Source: Oscillospiraceae bacterium
GTDB lineage: Bacteria > Bacillota > Clostridia > Oscillospirales > Ruminococcaceae
Direction: 5' to 3'
Assembly: GCA_017848075.1 (NCBI GenBank)
Contig: JAGALG010000052.1
Span: forward strand, 1 to 10,506
Length of the DNA stretch: 10,506 nt
Position numbers and translations under genes: made by a program. Shown in pieces: positions 5,365 through 10,506 of this stretch (within the stretch, counting starts at the first letter, position 1; each line of letters starts with the position of its first letter). Below the pieces are notes generated by a model. It searched no databases, was not told where the DNA came from, and saw only the letters and a program-made list of their open reading frames with translations.

Positions 5365-5889
5365 ATGCAGCTTCTTGTAAAAGACTTTGCGAAAGAGCTC
5401 GGCTGCTCTGATAGTATCGTTTACCGCCATATCCGAAACCACCGGGAGGAGCTCGGGGACAGGATCATAAAGAAGGCCAAACAAACGTGGATCACGGAGG
5501 AGGGCCAGGAGTTTATCCGGGGCCTCATGATCCAGCAGCCGATCGTAATCAGCGAGGCCGGCTTTGCCCAGAGCCTGGAACAGCTGGAGAGGGAAAACTC
5601 CGTCCTGAAGGACAAGCTGATCGCCATGCACGAGACGCTGCAGGCAGCTCAGCTGCAGATCGAGGAGGGGAGAAGGGCCCAGCTTGCCCTGGAGGCCTCT
5701 GAGGACGAGAAAAAGACGCTCACGGCGTCCAGGGATGAATACAAAGCCCAGGCCGAACAGACGGCCCAGGAGGCCGCTCAGGAGCGCCTGAGGGCTGATA
5801 AAGCGGAAGAGGAGGCCCGGCTATTGAGGGAGCAGCTCGACCGGCCTCTAACGCTCATGGAGAGGCTCAGAGGCCGCCGCAAAGAATAA
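5365..5889 (+). CDS. HTH plus coiled-coil replication accessory/regulatory protein
   Basis: A 174-residue protein. ATG 5365 is preferred because GAGAGG (5351-5356) lies 8 bases upstream; an in-frame GTG at 5356 has no free Shine-Dalgarno site. Residues about 1-55 form an HTH: LLVKDFAKELGCSDSIVYRH, then a wing-like TWITEEGQEFI. From about residue 68 to the end it is a continuous coiled coil rich in E, A, Q and L, ending in RPLTLMERLRGRRKE. This layout resembles the DUF536/RepB-like proteins commonly encoded directly behind rep genes in Firmicute theta plasmids, thought to affect copy number or stability. The duplicated operator in front suggests autoregulation. A strong terminator follows immediately. 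The specific role is inferred. Confidence 0.75.
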   Translation: MQLLVKDFAKELGCSDSIVYRHIRNHREELGDRIIKKAKQTWITEEGQEFIRGLMIQQPIVISEAGFAQSLEQLERENSVLKDKLIAMHETLQAAQLQIEEGRRAQLALEASEDEKKTLTASRDEYKAQAEQTAQEAAQERLRADKAEEEARLLREQLDRPLTLMERLRGRRKE

Positions 5890-5926
5890 GAGCCCCGGGA
5901 GATAACTCCCAGGGCTCTGCTTTTTT
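5889..5926 (+). terminator. Intrinsic terminator of the rep operon
   Basis: AGAGCCC (5889-5895) pairs with GGGCTCT (5912-5918), and GGGAG (5897-5901) with CTCCC (5906-5910), separated by one C/A mismatch and closed by an ATAA loop. GC and six T follow. The stem begins on the last base of the stop codon. The T-run runs into the stop codon of the convergent gene. Confidence 0.9.
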
Positions 5927-6320
5927 ACTTGGCTTTCTTTCCGGCCGTGTATCCTTTTTCAAATCCGAGATAGTAGGCGTCACTGGCCAGCTGGGGGCCA
6001 TTGCAGGAGAGCTCGATCAGAAAATCGGCCTCGGTGAGAGTGAAGTGGGCTCCGGAGGCCTTGCCGGCTCTCACTTTTGCACGTTCAATCCGGTTCAAAA
6101 TCCGCTGCTCACCACGGGAGGCGCCCTGGATCTTCTGCTGACGGCGCTGCATCCGGCGCTCCATCACAAGCCGCTCGTTGTCTTCTACGATGCCGACGAT
6201 CTCTGCGAGGCCCTCGCTGTTTGCCAAAACTTCAGCCCAGCCGGCGAGGCTCTGAAGGGTTCTGTCGTCCATCTGATCGGCTGCCTGGGTTAGTTTTTCC
6301 ATGATTTCAATTCTGTTCAT
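5925..6320 (-). CDS. Small hypothetical protein
   Basis: A 131-residue protein. ATG 6320 is chosen because GGAAAGGG lies a few bases upstream and a well-formed hairpin separates it from the preceding gene. The longer open frame reaching to 6650 runs through that hairpin and into the recombinase gene, so it is not used. I do not recognise a family. Residues 1-50 look helical (MEKLTQAADQMDDRTLQSL), 53-85 are strongly basic (RRMQRRQQK, RAKVRAGK), and the end is SDAYYLGFEKGYTAGKKAK, an aromatic-glycine tail. The basic middle suggests nucleic-acid contact. It is the last gene of the minus-strand series, convergent to the rep operon. Confidence 0.7.
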   Translation of the reverse strand: MNRIEIMEKLTQAADQMDDRTLQSLAGWAEVLANSEGLAEIVGIVEDNERLVMERRMQRRQQKIQGASRGEQRILNRIERAKVRAGKASGAHFTLTEADFLIELSCNGPQLASDAYYLGFEKGYTAGKKAK

Positions 6321-6395
6321 ATTGATTCCCTTTCCGGGACGCTGTATAATAACCAAGAGCGCCCCACTGTTTTGTTGTGTGGTTGCTTCTTCCGT

Positions 6396-6431
6396 TCCGG
6401 AGCTGGTGGCCGCCAGCTCCGGACTTTTTTT
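6396..6431 (+). terminator. Plus-oriented intrinsic terminator behind recombinase gene
   Basis: TCCGGAGCTGG (6396-6406) pairs perfectly with CCAGCTCCGGA (6413-6423) across 6 bases, followed by C and seven T on the plus strand. The T-run overlaps the stop codon of the minus-strand recombinase gene. On the minus strand the stem is preceded by an A-run but not followed by T, so it should stop plus-strand transcripts best. It may also protect the 3' end of recombinase mRNA. Confidence 0.75.
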
Positions 6432-7140
6432 AATTAGCTTCTTCCTGGAGTTCCTTCTTGTACTTGTAGTACGTATTCCGGGCGACGCCGACGAGCTGCA
6501 TGACGTCGGTATCTGGCAGAGATCCCTCAAAATCACGGGACAGCTCCCGGATCCGGGCCTTTGCCGTCTTCGACTTCTTGGTCTCGATCTTGGCGCCAGT
6601 TGCACGACCCACTTGTTTTCCGGCCGCCTGGGCTCTCCGGACGCCCTCACTTGTGCGCTGGTGGAGATAATCGACTTCCTGCTGCGCTGACTGGAAGGCG
6701 AGCTCGATCTGCTCCCGGGCGAGATCCAGCATCAGATCGTTGAGCAGCTTCCCCTGGCCGGTCAGGTATTTGTCGATAGCCTTCCGACCGGTCTCTGCTG
6801 CTATGTCGATGTGCCGATCCAGGGCTCCCCGGTAAACATCGGTGTTTATGTGTGGTTCCTTCAGGAAAACCAGATGCACGCCCCGCTGGAAAAGATCCTG
6901 GTACAGTGCGAAACCTTCCGCTGCATTTCTGCTCATACGGGAGACCTCGTCAAAAACTACGGTATCACCTTCTTTCAGTTGTTTTGCCAGTTTGCTCCAT
7001 GCGGGCCGGTCTGTGGTCGTGCCGGTGTACTCCTCCGTGATGATCACGGCCTTCGGGTACTTCGTTTTGATATTCTCGATCTGTCTCTGAATATTCTGCT
7101 TCATGGTACTGATTCTGCAGTATCCGTATAACCTTGCCAT
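6430..7140 (-). CDS. Serine recombinase (resolvase/invertase type)
   Basis: A 236-residue protein from ATG 7138-7140, with GGAG 6 bases upstream. The N-terminal catalytic domain is clear: YGYCRIST with the nucleophile S11 and R9, R45 in the TDRPAW segment, and DEVSRMSRN with R68 and R71. The long helix LMLDLAREQIELAFQ (about 136-150) leads to REGxR-like EGVRRAQAAGKQVGR. The C-terminal HTH is VMQLVGVARNTYYKYKKEL (about 213-231). Length and layout fit small resolvases/invertases, which on plasmids usually resolve multimers. A perfect 34-bp palindrome lies 21 bases upstream inside its promoter region and is the likely crossover site and/or operator. The consensus promoter implies tight repression. 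Whether it resolves or inverts cannot be read from the protein. Confidence 0.92.
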   Translation of the reverse strand: MARLYGYCRISTMKQNIQRQIENIKTKYPKAVIITEEYTGTTTDRPAWSKLAKQLKEGDTVVFDEVSRMSRNAAEGFALYQDLFQRGVHLVFLKEPHINTDVYRGALDRHIDIAAETGRKAIDKYLTGQGKLLNDLMLDLAREQIELAFQSAQQEVDYLHQRTSEGVRRAQAAGKQVGRATGAKIETKKSKTAKARIRELSRDFEGSLPDTDVMQLVGVARNTYYKYKKELQEEAN

Positions 7141-7160
7141 GAGCCGCTCCGTCCTTTCAT

Positions 7161-7194
7161 AGTATAGAAATAAACGAGCGTTTATTTCTATACT
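7161..7194. other. Perfect 34-bp palindrome, probable recombination (res core) site
   Basis: AGTATAGAAATAAACG (7161-7176) and its exact complement CGTTTATTTCTATACT (7179-7194) flank the dinucleotide AG. Serine recombinases cut at a central dinucleotide within an inverted repeat of about this size. The site begins 3 bases downstream of the -10 box, covers the expected transcription start, and would also act as an operator. In RNA it would form a 16-bp leader hairpin 20 bases before the start codon. Confidence 0.75.
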
Positions 7195-7196
7195 CG

Positions 7197-7225
7197 ATTA
7201 TAAGGCCGGGTGCGGCTTTTGTCAA
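7197..7225 (-). promoter_or_regulatory. Perfect consensus promoter of the serine recombinase gene
   Basis: On the minus strand TTGACA (7225-7220) and TATAAT (7202-7197) are exact consensus boxes with the optimal 17-base spacing. Such strength implies that expression is limited by a repressor, most likely the recombinase bound to the palindrome directly downstream. Confidence 0.9.
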
Positions 7226-7227
7226 TG

Positions 7228-7267
7228 CCTTTTTGATACTTTTTTGAAAAAGGTTTATTTTGATACT
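7228..7267 (-). repeat. Paired GTATCAAAA repeat, 27-bp period (copy A), candidate accessory sites
   Basis: On the minus strand GTATCAAAA starts at 7266 and again at 7239, 27 bases apart, upstream of the recombinase -35 box. The first copy, AGTATCAAAATAAACC, matches 13 of 16 bases with one arm of the 34-bp palindrome (AGTATAGAAATAAACG). This suggests it is bound by the same recombinase. The interval also holds an AT-rich stem, CCTTTTT (7228-7234) with AAAAAGG (7247-7253). A related copy lies at 2195-2230 in the other orientation. Confidence 0.65.
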
Positions 7268-7272
7268 GCCGT

Positions 7273-8145
7273 TTACTCCTCTCCATCTAAATCTTGGGCG
7301 ATCTCTTGCCGGCTGATCCTCCGGATAGCAAGGGATTCTGTGATGCTTTCGCCGGTCTCCCGGAAGCGCTGCAGGCCTCCTCGGTAGGGGCTGCCCAGAT
7401 ACGCCTCATAATAGGGCCGTAGCCGGGCCCTGTTGGAAGGGCTCCGGAGCTCGGCCAGGGCCTGCTTGTTTTTCTGCAGCTCGATCGGCGTCAGCGTCCG
7501 ATCGCCCCAAAACCGGACGCGCAGCGCCTGCTGCTTCTCCGGATCCATGCGGCCGATCAGCCGCTGCAGCTCTCCGGCCATTTTCTCATGATCCAGGCGC
7601 CGGCCGACGTCCTCCTCCAGATCCTCAGCTCCGGCGAGAGAGTCTCCCAGGGTGAGAGAGTCGTCTGAGTCGGCCACAGGGGCGTCTATACTGGCCAGGG
7701 TGACGACTTTCAGCGCCTCCCGGATCTTTGCCAGGGCTGCAGCGTCGATGCTCAGCACGGCGCAGATCTGGGCGTCTGAAGGAGAGCTGCCGGTGCTCTT
7801 CTGGTATTCTGAGATAAATCGCCGGTACTTCCAGATCTTCTCCTGAATGTGAGAGGGGAGCCGGATCGCTGAGCCGGTGGCCCGGATCGAGCCGAACATG
7901 GCGTTCCGGAGCCACTGCCAGGCATAGGTCATAAAAGCAACGCCTTCGGCCGGATCATAATCCTCTGCGGCTTTCAGAAGGCCGAAAAAGCCCTCCTGCA
8001 GCAGATCCTCAGCGTCTCCCAGGCCCGCAGCGGCTATTTTATCGGCCAGATATTTGACGCCTCTTTCATTGTTGGCCCAGAGCTCAGACAGGGCGCTCTG
8101 ATCTCCTGCCTGAAAGGCTGCGACTATTTCTTCATTGGTTTTCGT
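7273..8145 (-). CDS. Sigma-70-family factor with apparent ACG start
   Basis: About 290 residues. Region 2 is clear at about 20-95 (AEDLLQEGFFGLLKAAEDYD, TYAWQWLRNAM), followed by region 3 at about 95-148. Region 4 begins at about 185 (LQRLIGRMDPEKQQALRVRF), and the tail (RLRPYYEAYL, then GGLQRFRETGESITESLAI) is typical of Firmicute mobile-element sigma factors. There is no ATG, GTG or TTG near the 5' end in this frame. AGGAGG (8158-8153) sits 7 bases before ACG (8145-8143), which opens with KTNEEI, the usual start of such proteins. Hence ACG is taken as the start. Region 4.2 reads GDRTLTPIELQKNKQALAEL; compared with relatives about 10-14 residues covering the recognition helix seem missing. 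It may direct RNA polymerase to plasmid genes, or be impaired. Confidence 0.8.
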   Translation of the reverse strand, partial: TKTNEEIVAAFQAGDQSALSELWANNERGVKYLADKIAAAGLGDAEDLLQEGFFGLLKAAEDYDPAEGVAFMTYAWQWLRNAMFGSIRATGSAIRLPSHIQEKIWKYRRFISEYQKSTGSSPSDAQICAVLSIDAAALAKIREALKVVTLASIDAPVADSDDSLTLGDSLAGAEDLEEDVGRRLDHEKMAGELQRLIGRMDPEKQQALRVRFWGDRTLTPIELQKNKQALAELRSPSNRARLRPYYEAYLGSPYRGGLQRFRETGESITESLAIRRISRQEIAQDLDGEE

Positions 8146-8152
8146 GGTTGCC

Positions 8153-8158
8153 CCTCCT
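8153..8158 (-). promoter_or_regulatory. Shine-Dalgarno site deciding the sigma start
   Basis: AGGAGG on the minus strand, 7 bases before the ACG codon at 8145-8143. The nearest ATG (minus strand, starting 8134) is out of frame, 18 bases downstream, and opens only the tripeptide frame ATG AAG AAA TAG. Confidence 0.7.
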
Positions 8159-8173
8159 CTCGTTGTTCGGTAA

Positions 8174-8208
8174 AGCCTCCGGCCAAAAATAGCCGGAGGC
8201 TCTTTTTT
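8174..8208 (+). terminator. Plus-oriented intrinsic terminator between zinc-ribbon and sigma genes
   Basis: AGCCTCCGGC (8174-8183) pairs perfectly with GCCGGAGGCT (8192-8201) across 8 bases, followed by C and six T on the plus strand that overlap the zinc-ribbon stop codon. In the minus direction only TTT follows, so there it may be a weak terminator or attenuator just ahead of the sigma ribosome-binding site. Confidence 0.75.
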
Positions 8209-8455
8209 AGTTGCTGATCGGCTCTCTACAATGCGGACATTTATCCAGATTTTTCCCGTTCGGGATATAAGCCCCGCAGAGAGCGCACTTGCTGTAGCTG
8301 CCCTCACCAACTCGGCCATAGATCGGGACGCCGCAATCCGGGCAGTGAGTGACGCCGTCCGGCACCATGGCGTCACAAGCTCCACAGCGGTTCAGGCTCC
8401 GAGTGAAGCCCTGTGTCGGGTAAATTTTCAGCTTTACCGGCTTAGTCTCTGCCAT
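8207..8455 (-). CDS. Double zinc-ribbon protein
   Basis: An 82-residue protein. ATG 8455 is preferred; it follows the upstream stop by one base and has GGTGA 5 bases before it. A GTG at 8464 is an alternative without a Shine-Dalgarno site. Two zinc ribbons are visible: CGAC (C24, C27) with CPDC (C38, C41), and CALC (C57, C60) with CPHC (C73, C76). All eight cysteines are present. The N-terminal 23 residues are basic and unstructured. Zinc ribbons of this kind bind nucleic acid, RNA polymerase or partner proteins. Its place between a QIR-motif protein and a sigma factor makes a transcription role possible, but that is inference. Confidence 0.85.
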   Translation of the reverse strand: MAETKPVKLKIYPTQGFTRSLNRCGACDAMVPDGVTHCPDCGVPIYGRVGEGSYSKCALCGAYIPNGKNLDKCPHCREPISN

Positions 8456-8456
8456 A

Positions 8457-8783
8457 TCAATCACCCAGCAGCGCCTGGCTAATGCGGCCGGCCAGCTCCG
8501 TATTTATGGACGGCGTCTGTCCACTGCTTGTGCCGGTACGGATACGGCCAGTGCTGCCCCGGATCTGATCGCCCATATCACCGGAGATGTTATTGGCTGC
8601 GGCTGCCTTTCGGATCTGGGAGTTGAGGCTCTCAGGAGCGAGAGCTCCGGAGCCTCGGCCGCTCTTTCTCCGGATCTGTGCGTTTATGCCGTCGTTATTT
8701 TCTCCGGGGCTCCGCAAACTGCAGGACGCCTTGACAGAAGTACGGCCTGCCTCGTCTGCGAGCTGTCTGATAAAATCAGCCAT
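8457..8783 (-). CDS. Small protein with repeated N-x-Q-I-R motifs, unknown function
   Basis: A 108-residue protein whose ATG overlaps the preceding stop by one base (TAATG), with GGAGGG 6 bases upstream. It appears mostly disordered. A short motif recurs: INAQIR (33-38), LNSQIR (53-58), MGDQIR (70-75), and a looser INTELAGRI (93-101). Each of the first three is followed by a basic or glycine-rich stretch (RKSGRGSG, KAAAANN, GSTGRIRTG). Repeated short linear motifs like these often bind several copies of one partner. No family was recognised. Tight overlap with both neighbours indicates joint expression with the coiled-coil and zinc-ribbon proteins. Confidence 0.75.
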   Translation of the reverse strand: MADFIRQLADEAGRTSVKASCSLRSPGENNDGINAQIRRKSGRGSGALAPESLNSQIRKAAAANNISGDMGDQIRGSTGRIRTGTSSGQTPSINTELAGRISQALLGD

Positions 8784-9409
8784 TATTTACCCTCCGTTCT
8801 CCGGATCGCCTCGGCTGCATAAGAGGCCGCACGGTGCACGGCTTCGTTGTGATCGGGGTTGTCGATGGCGTCCAGGATCTTCTTGTTAAAGATCTTGCCG
8901 CTCTCTACGAGATAAGTCCAGTTCGCCTGCTTGTTTTCAGAAATGCGAGTGTAGCCCTCGTCCTCGCTTCCTCCGGCTGCGTACAGTTTGGCCGCTGCAG
9001 CACGAGCCTCAGAGTGAACGGCCTGCAGCTTATCCAGGAGCACAAGGGCGCTGGAGTACAGCTTCTGAATGTCTTCGATGAATGCCAGGGTGGCCCGGCC
9101 CTGTTCGGCCTCGATCTGATCCCTCAGCTGGCCAAAATCAGCCAGGGGGAAGTCGCACTGCTTCTGGATCATGGCCAGGCGCTCCTGGGCGTACTTGATG
9201 CCGGCCGCAGCGTCGGTGCGGTCTTTGTCTGCCTTTTTCCAGGTGGTCTGATCGTCTGCTGCGACGGCTGCGGCCGCCTTAGCCTCGGCCTCGTCTTTCT
9301 TTTTGGTCTCCTGCTGCAGCTGATCCTCTGCGGCCTGCAGCTTTGCCTGGTAGTCGGCCTGGAAGGCCTCGACGATCTGGGTAACATTCTTGAATACTTC
9401 GTTTTTCAT
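8783..9409 (-). CDS. Coiled-coil/helical protein of unknown function
   Basis: A 208-residue protein from ATG 9409, with AAAGGA 9 bases upstream. Residues about 10-85 are a charged, alanine- and glutamine-rich coiled coil (YQAKLQAAEDQLQQETKKKD). The middle (about 95-145) is amphipathic helix, and the C-terminal part contains NWTYLVESGKIFNKKILDAI and AVHRAASYAAEAIRR. No signal peptide or membrane segment is visible, so it is likely cytoplasmic. I do not recognise a family. It is the second gene of a cassette that runs through to the sigma factor. Confidence 0.8.
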   Translation of the reverse strand: MKNEVFKNVTQIVEAFQADYQAKLQAAEDQLQQETKKKDEAEAKAAAAVAADDQTTWKKADKDRTDAAAGIKYAQERLAMIQKQCDFPLADFGQLRDQIEAEQGRATLAFIEDIQKLYSSALVLLDKLQAVHSEARAAAAKLYAAGGSEDEGYTRISENKQANWTYLVESGKIFNKKILDAIDNPDHNEAVHRAASYAAEAIRRTEGK

Positions 9410-9441
9410 GGTGAATTTTCCTTTCTGTTATTTTTAGCCGG

Positions 9442-9795
9442 TTAGATCTCCGGCTGGTTTTTGTAAAGACGATCATAGGCCTCGGGGGAACAACTGGGAT
9501 GCGCTGCCAGATAGGCGGCCTTAACCCTGGCCTCTTTTTGGGCCCGCTGCTCGGCCTCTGCTTTGATCTCCATATCACAGGTTTCTCTGTGATAGCGCCG
9601 GATCTGAAGGCCTGCAGCTTCGGCCTCGTCTTTCAGCTTCCGGAGCTTTTCCGCTGCCTCGTCGAACTCAGGGCCGAACGGGTCCAGCTCGTAGGCCATC
9701 TGATGCTCCAGGCGTTTGATCCTCAGCTGCAGGATCCGGGCCTCGGTTTCCATCTGCCGCCTTGTCTTGTATCTCTCGATGATCGAATTATCCAT
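9442..9795 (-). CDS. Small coiled-coil protein of unknown function
   Basis: A 117-residue protein from ATG 9795, preceded by AAAGGAAAAG. Residues about 10-95 are almost wholly helical and charged (RRQMETEARILQLRIKRLEH, then DEAAEKLRKLKDEAEAAGL). The end is AYLAAHPSCSPEAYDRLYKN. No known family was recognised. It is the first gene after the repeat-rich gap behind the primase-helicase and is followed after 32 bases by the larger coiled-coil gene. The two may form a complex. Confidence 0.78.
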   Translation of the reverse strand: MDNSIIERYKTRRQMETEARILQLRIKRLEHQMAYELDPFGPEFDEAAEKLRKLKDEAEAAGLQIRRYHRETCDMEIKAEAEQRAQKEARVKAAYLAAHPSCSPEAYDRLYKNQPEI

Positions 9796-9837
9796 GTTTT
9801 ACTTTTCCTTTCTTCTCACTTTCGCCCCATACCCACG

Positions 9838-9998
9838 CACAAATGGGTGAGTAAGGCGAAAAGTATTGATATTCCTTGGTTTTTGCTTTCTTCTCACCTG
9901 GGTGAGTAAGTGGCCTGTTACGCTCTCTTACTCACCCAAGTGCAAAATAAGTAAAAGTGTTGATATATAAGGGTTTTTTACTTATTTACCCATTTGCA
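9838..9998. repeat. Array of TGGGTRARTAAG repeats in both orientations
   Basis: This gap holds four copies of TGGGTGAGTAAG or a close variant. Two are on the plus strand (9844-9855, 9899-9910) and two on the minus strand (9938-9927, and TGGGTAAATAAG from about 9993). The 9899-9910 and 9927-9938 copies form a perfect 12-bp hairpin. AAAAGTRTTGATAT also occurs twice (9859-9872, 9953-9966). AAATAAGTAAAA (9945-9956) pairs perfectly with TTTTACTTATTT (9976-9987), overlapping the primase-helicase stop codon. It looks like a multi-site binding region, possibly for the winged-helix end of the primase-helicase, and could be a second origin or an operator. Confidence 0.6.
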
Positions 9999-10506
9999 TC
10001 TGGGCATAGGACAGTAAACCATTTTTTATCCTTGCCAAAGCCCGTCGCCACGGCCTTGATCGTGCCCTCTTTCGTGAGTTCAGACTTTGCCCTGGCCGCT
10101 GTGTTCTTAGAGACGCCGTACTGTTTCAGCAAGGCGTCAAGCGTGGCCGTCTCCATGCGACCGGGATCCGGGAAGTTGCCCTCGTCGTCCTCCACCTGGA
10201 AGTTCTCCAGGAGGTGCAAGATCAGATCCTTAGCGTCTGCTCGCTGCGGCTGCGCTTTTCCGCTGTACTGGGCCTTCAGAACATAGTCCCGATCTGTGAG
10301 CTCGCTCGTGCCTTTGAAAGTGGCCACTTCATCGTCCAGGGAAAATAGAACGGTGTCATTGTGCCGGCCATAATTGGCCTTTTCGTGGGCCATGTAGCGC
10401 TGCCCGTTTTCTCCGGTATCGCCTACAATGAGGACGCTGCGGGAACTATCCCAAATATCAGCGCTGTCTGCGATGCGGCGCCGGCTGTAGACTCCGGACT
10501 GCTTAT
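9986..10506 (-). CDS. Primase-helicase, C-terminal part (runs in from window end)
   Basis: The frame is open from 10504 (first complete codon AAG) to the stop at 9986-9988, 172 residues; an internal ATG at 10393 is not the start. The visible beginning, KQSGVYSRRRIADSADIWD followed by SRSVLIVGDT, is the conserved segment after Walker B in RepA-like AAA helicases. The partial codon xAT before K would fit the usual HTNK. Residues near the end (LDALLKQYGVSKNTAARAKS, then EGTIKAVATGFGKDKKWF) form a winged helix. The N-terminal domain and Walker A are at 1-1199 on the same strand, so both pieces are probably one gene of about 630 residues in a circular plasmid. The stop codon lies in the repeat array downstream. 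Confidence 0.85.
   Translation of the reverse strand, partial: KQSGVYSRRRIADSADIWDSSRSVLIVGDTGENGQRYMAHEKANYGRHNDTVLFSLDDEVATFKGTSELTDRDYVLKAQYSGKAQPQRADAKDLILHLLENFQVEDDEGNFPDPGRMETATLDALLKQYGVSKNTAARAKSELTKEGTIKAVATGFGKDKKWFTVLCPDANG

Noticed and set aside
6089..6102. Additional operator copy (TCCGGTTCAAAA, as in the 5281 operator)
   Set aside because: A 12-base match inside a coding region without palindromic symmetry; a match of this length is expected by chance in a window this size.
5925..6650. 241-residue version of the small unknown protein
   Set aside because: The extended N-terminus is translated through a hairpin and the 3' part of the recombinase gene in another frame; the ATG at 6320 has a good ribosome-binding site.
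8146..8385. N-terminal extension of the sigma factor to an upstream ATG
   Set aside because: It would run through the terminator hairpin at 8174-8201 and the zinc-ribbon gene in another frame, and the strong Shine-Dalgarno site lies downstream of it.
8834..9445. Plus-strand open frame with hydrophobic, membrane-like product
   Set aside because: Antisense of the coiled-coil gene; complementing Gln/Lys/Glu-rich codons yields Leu/Val/Phe runs, which mimics a membrane protein.

Overview
The window looks like almost all of a mobilizable plasmid of about 10.7 kb from a gut-type Firmicute, probably a GC-rich Clostridium relative (Oscillospiraceae or Lachnospiraceae). The evidence is strong Shine-Dalgarno sites, GC-rich codon use, a MobV/Pre-type relaxase, a Rep_3 initiator with iterons, and a sigma factor of the kind carried on Firmicute mobile elements. 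No resistance gene, toxin-antitoxin pair, partition gene, tRNA, rRNA or CRISPR array was seen.

The two window ends fall inside one minus-strand gene. Positions 1-1199 hold the N-terminal primase-polymerase domain and Walker A of a primase-helicase. Positions 9986-10506 hold the C-terminal part of the same kind of protein. This implies a circular molecule cut inside the gene, with roughly 60 codons (Walker B region) missing between the ends.

Layout: a divergent control region (1396-1555) separates a minus-strand HTH/excisionase-like gene plus primase-helicase from a plus-strand XRE-like regulator (1556-2206). A 450-base gene-free region (2207-2655) is packed with inverted repeats and probably holds the transfer origin. 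It is followed by the relaxase gene (2656-4008). The replication origin (4008-4388) has six 22-bp iterons, an AT-rich stretch and an autoregulated promoter in front of the Rep_3 gene (4389-5270). A duplicated 19-bp operator precedes an HTH/coiled-coil accessory gene (5365-5889). From 9795 down to 5925 all genes are on the minus strand: two coiled-coil proteins, a small protein with repeated QIR motifs, a double zinc-ribbon protein, a sigma-70-family factor, a serine recombinase and a small unknown protein.

Likely division of labour: Rep_3 and the plasmid-encoded primase-helicase replicate the plasmid. The relaxase mobilizes it with a helper conjugation system. The serine recombinase resolves multimers at a palindromic site in its own promoter. 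The XRE-like and HTH proteins control copy number and operons. The zinc-ribbon/coiled-coil/sigma cassette has no function I recognise and is the best candidate for an undescribed system. The sigma gene is odd in two ways: it appears to start at ACG, and its region 4.2 seems to lack the recognition helix. A second oddity is a composite repeat that occurs both at the recombinase promoter and, in opposite orientation, next to the presumed transfer origin.
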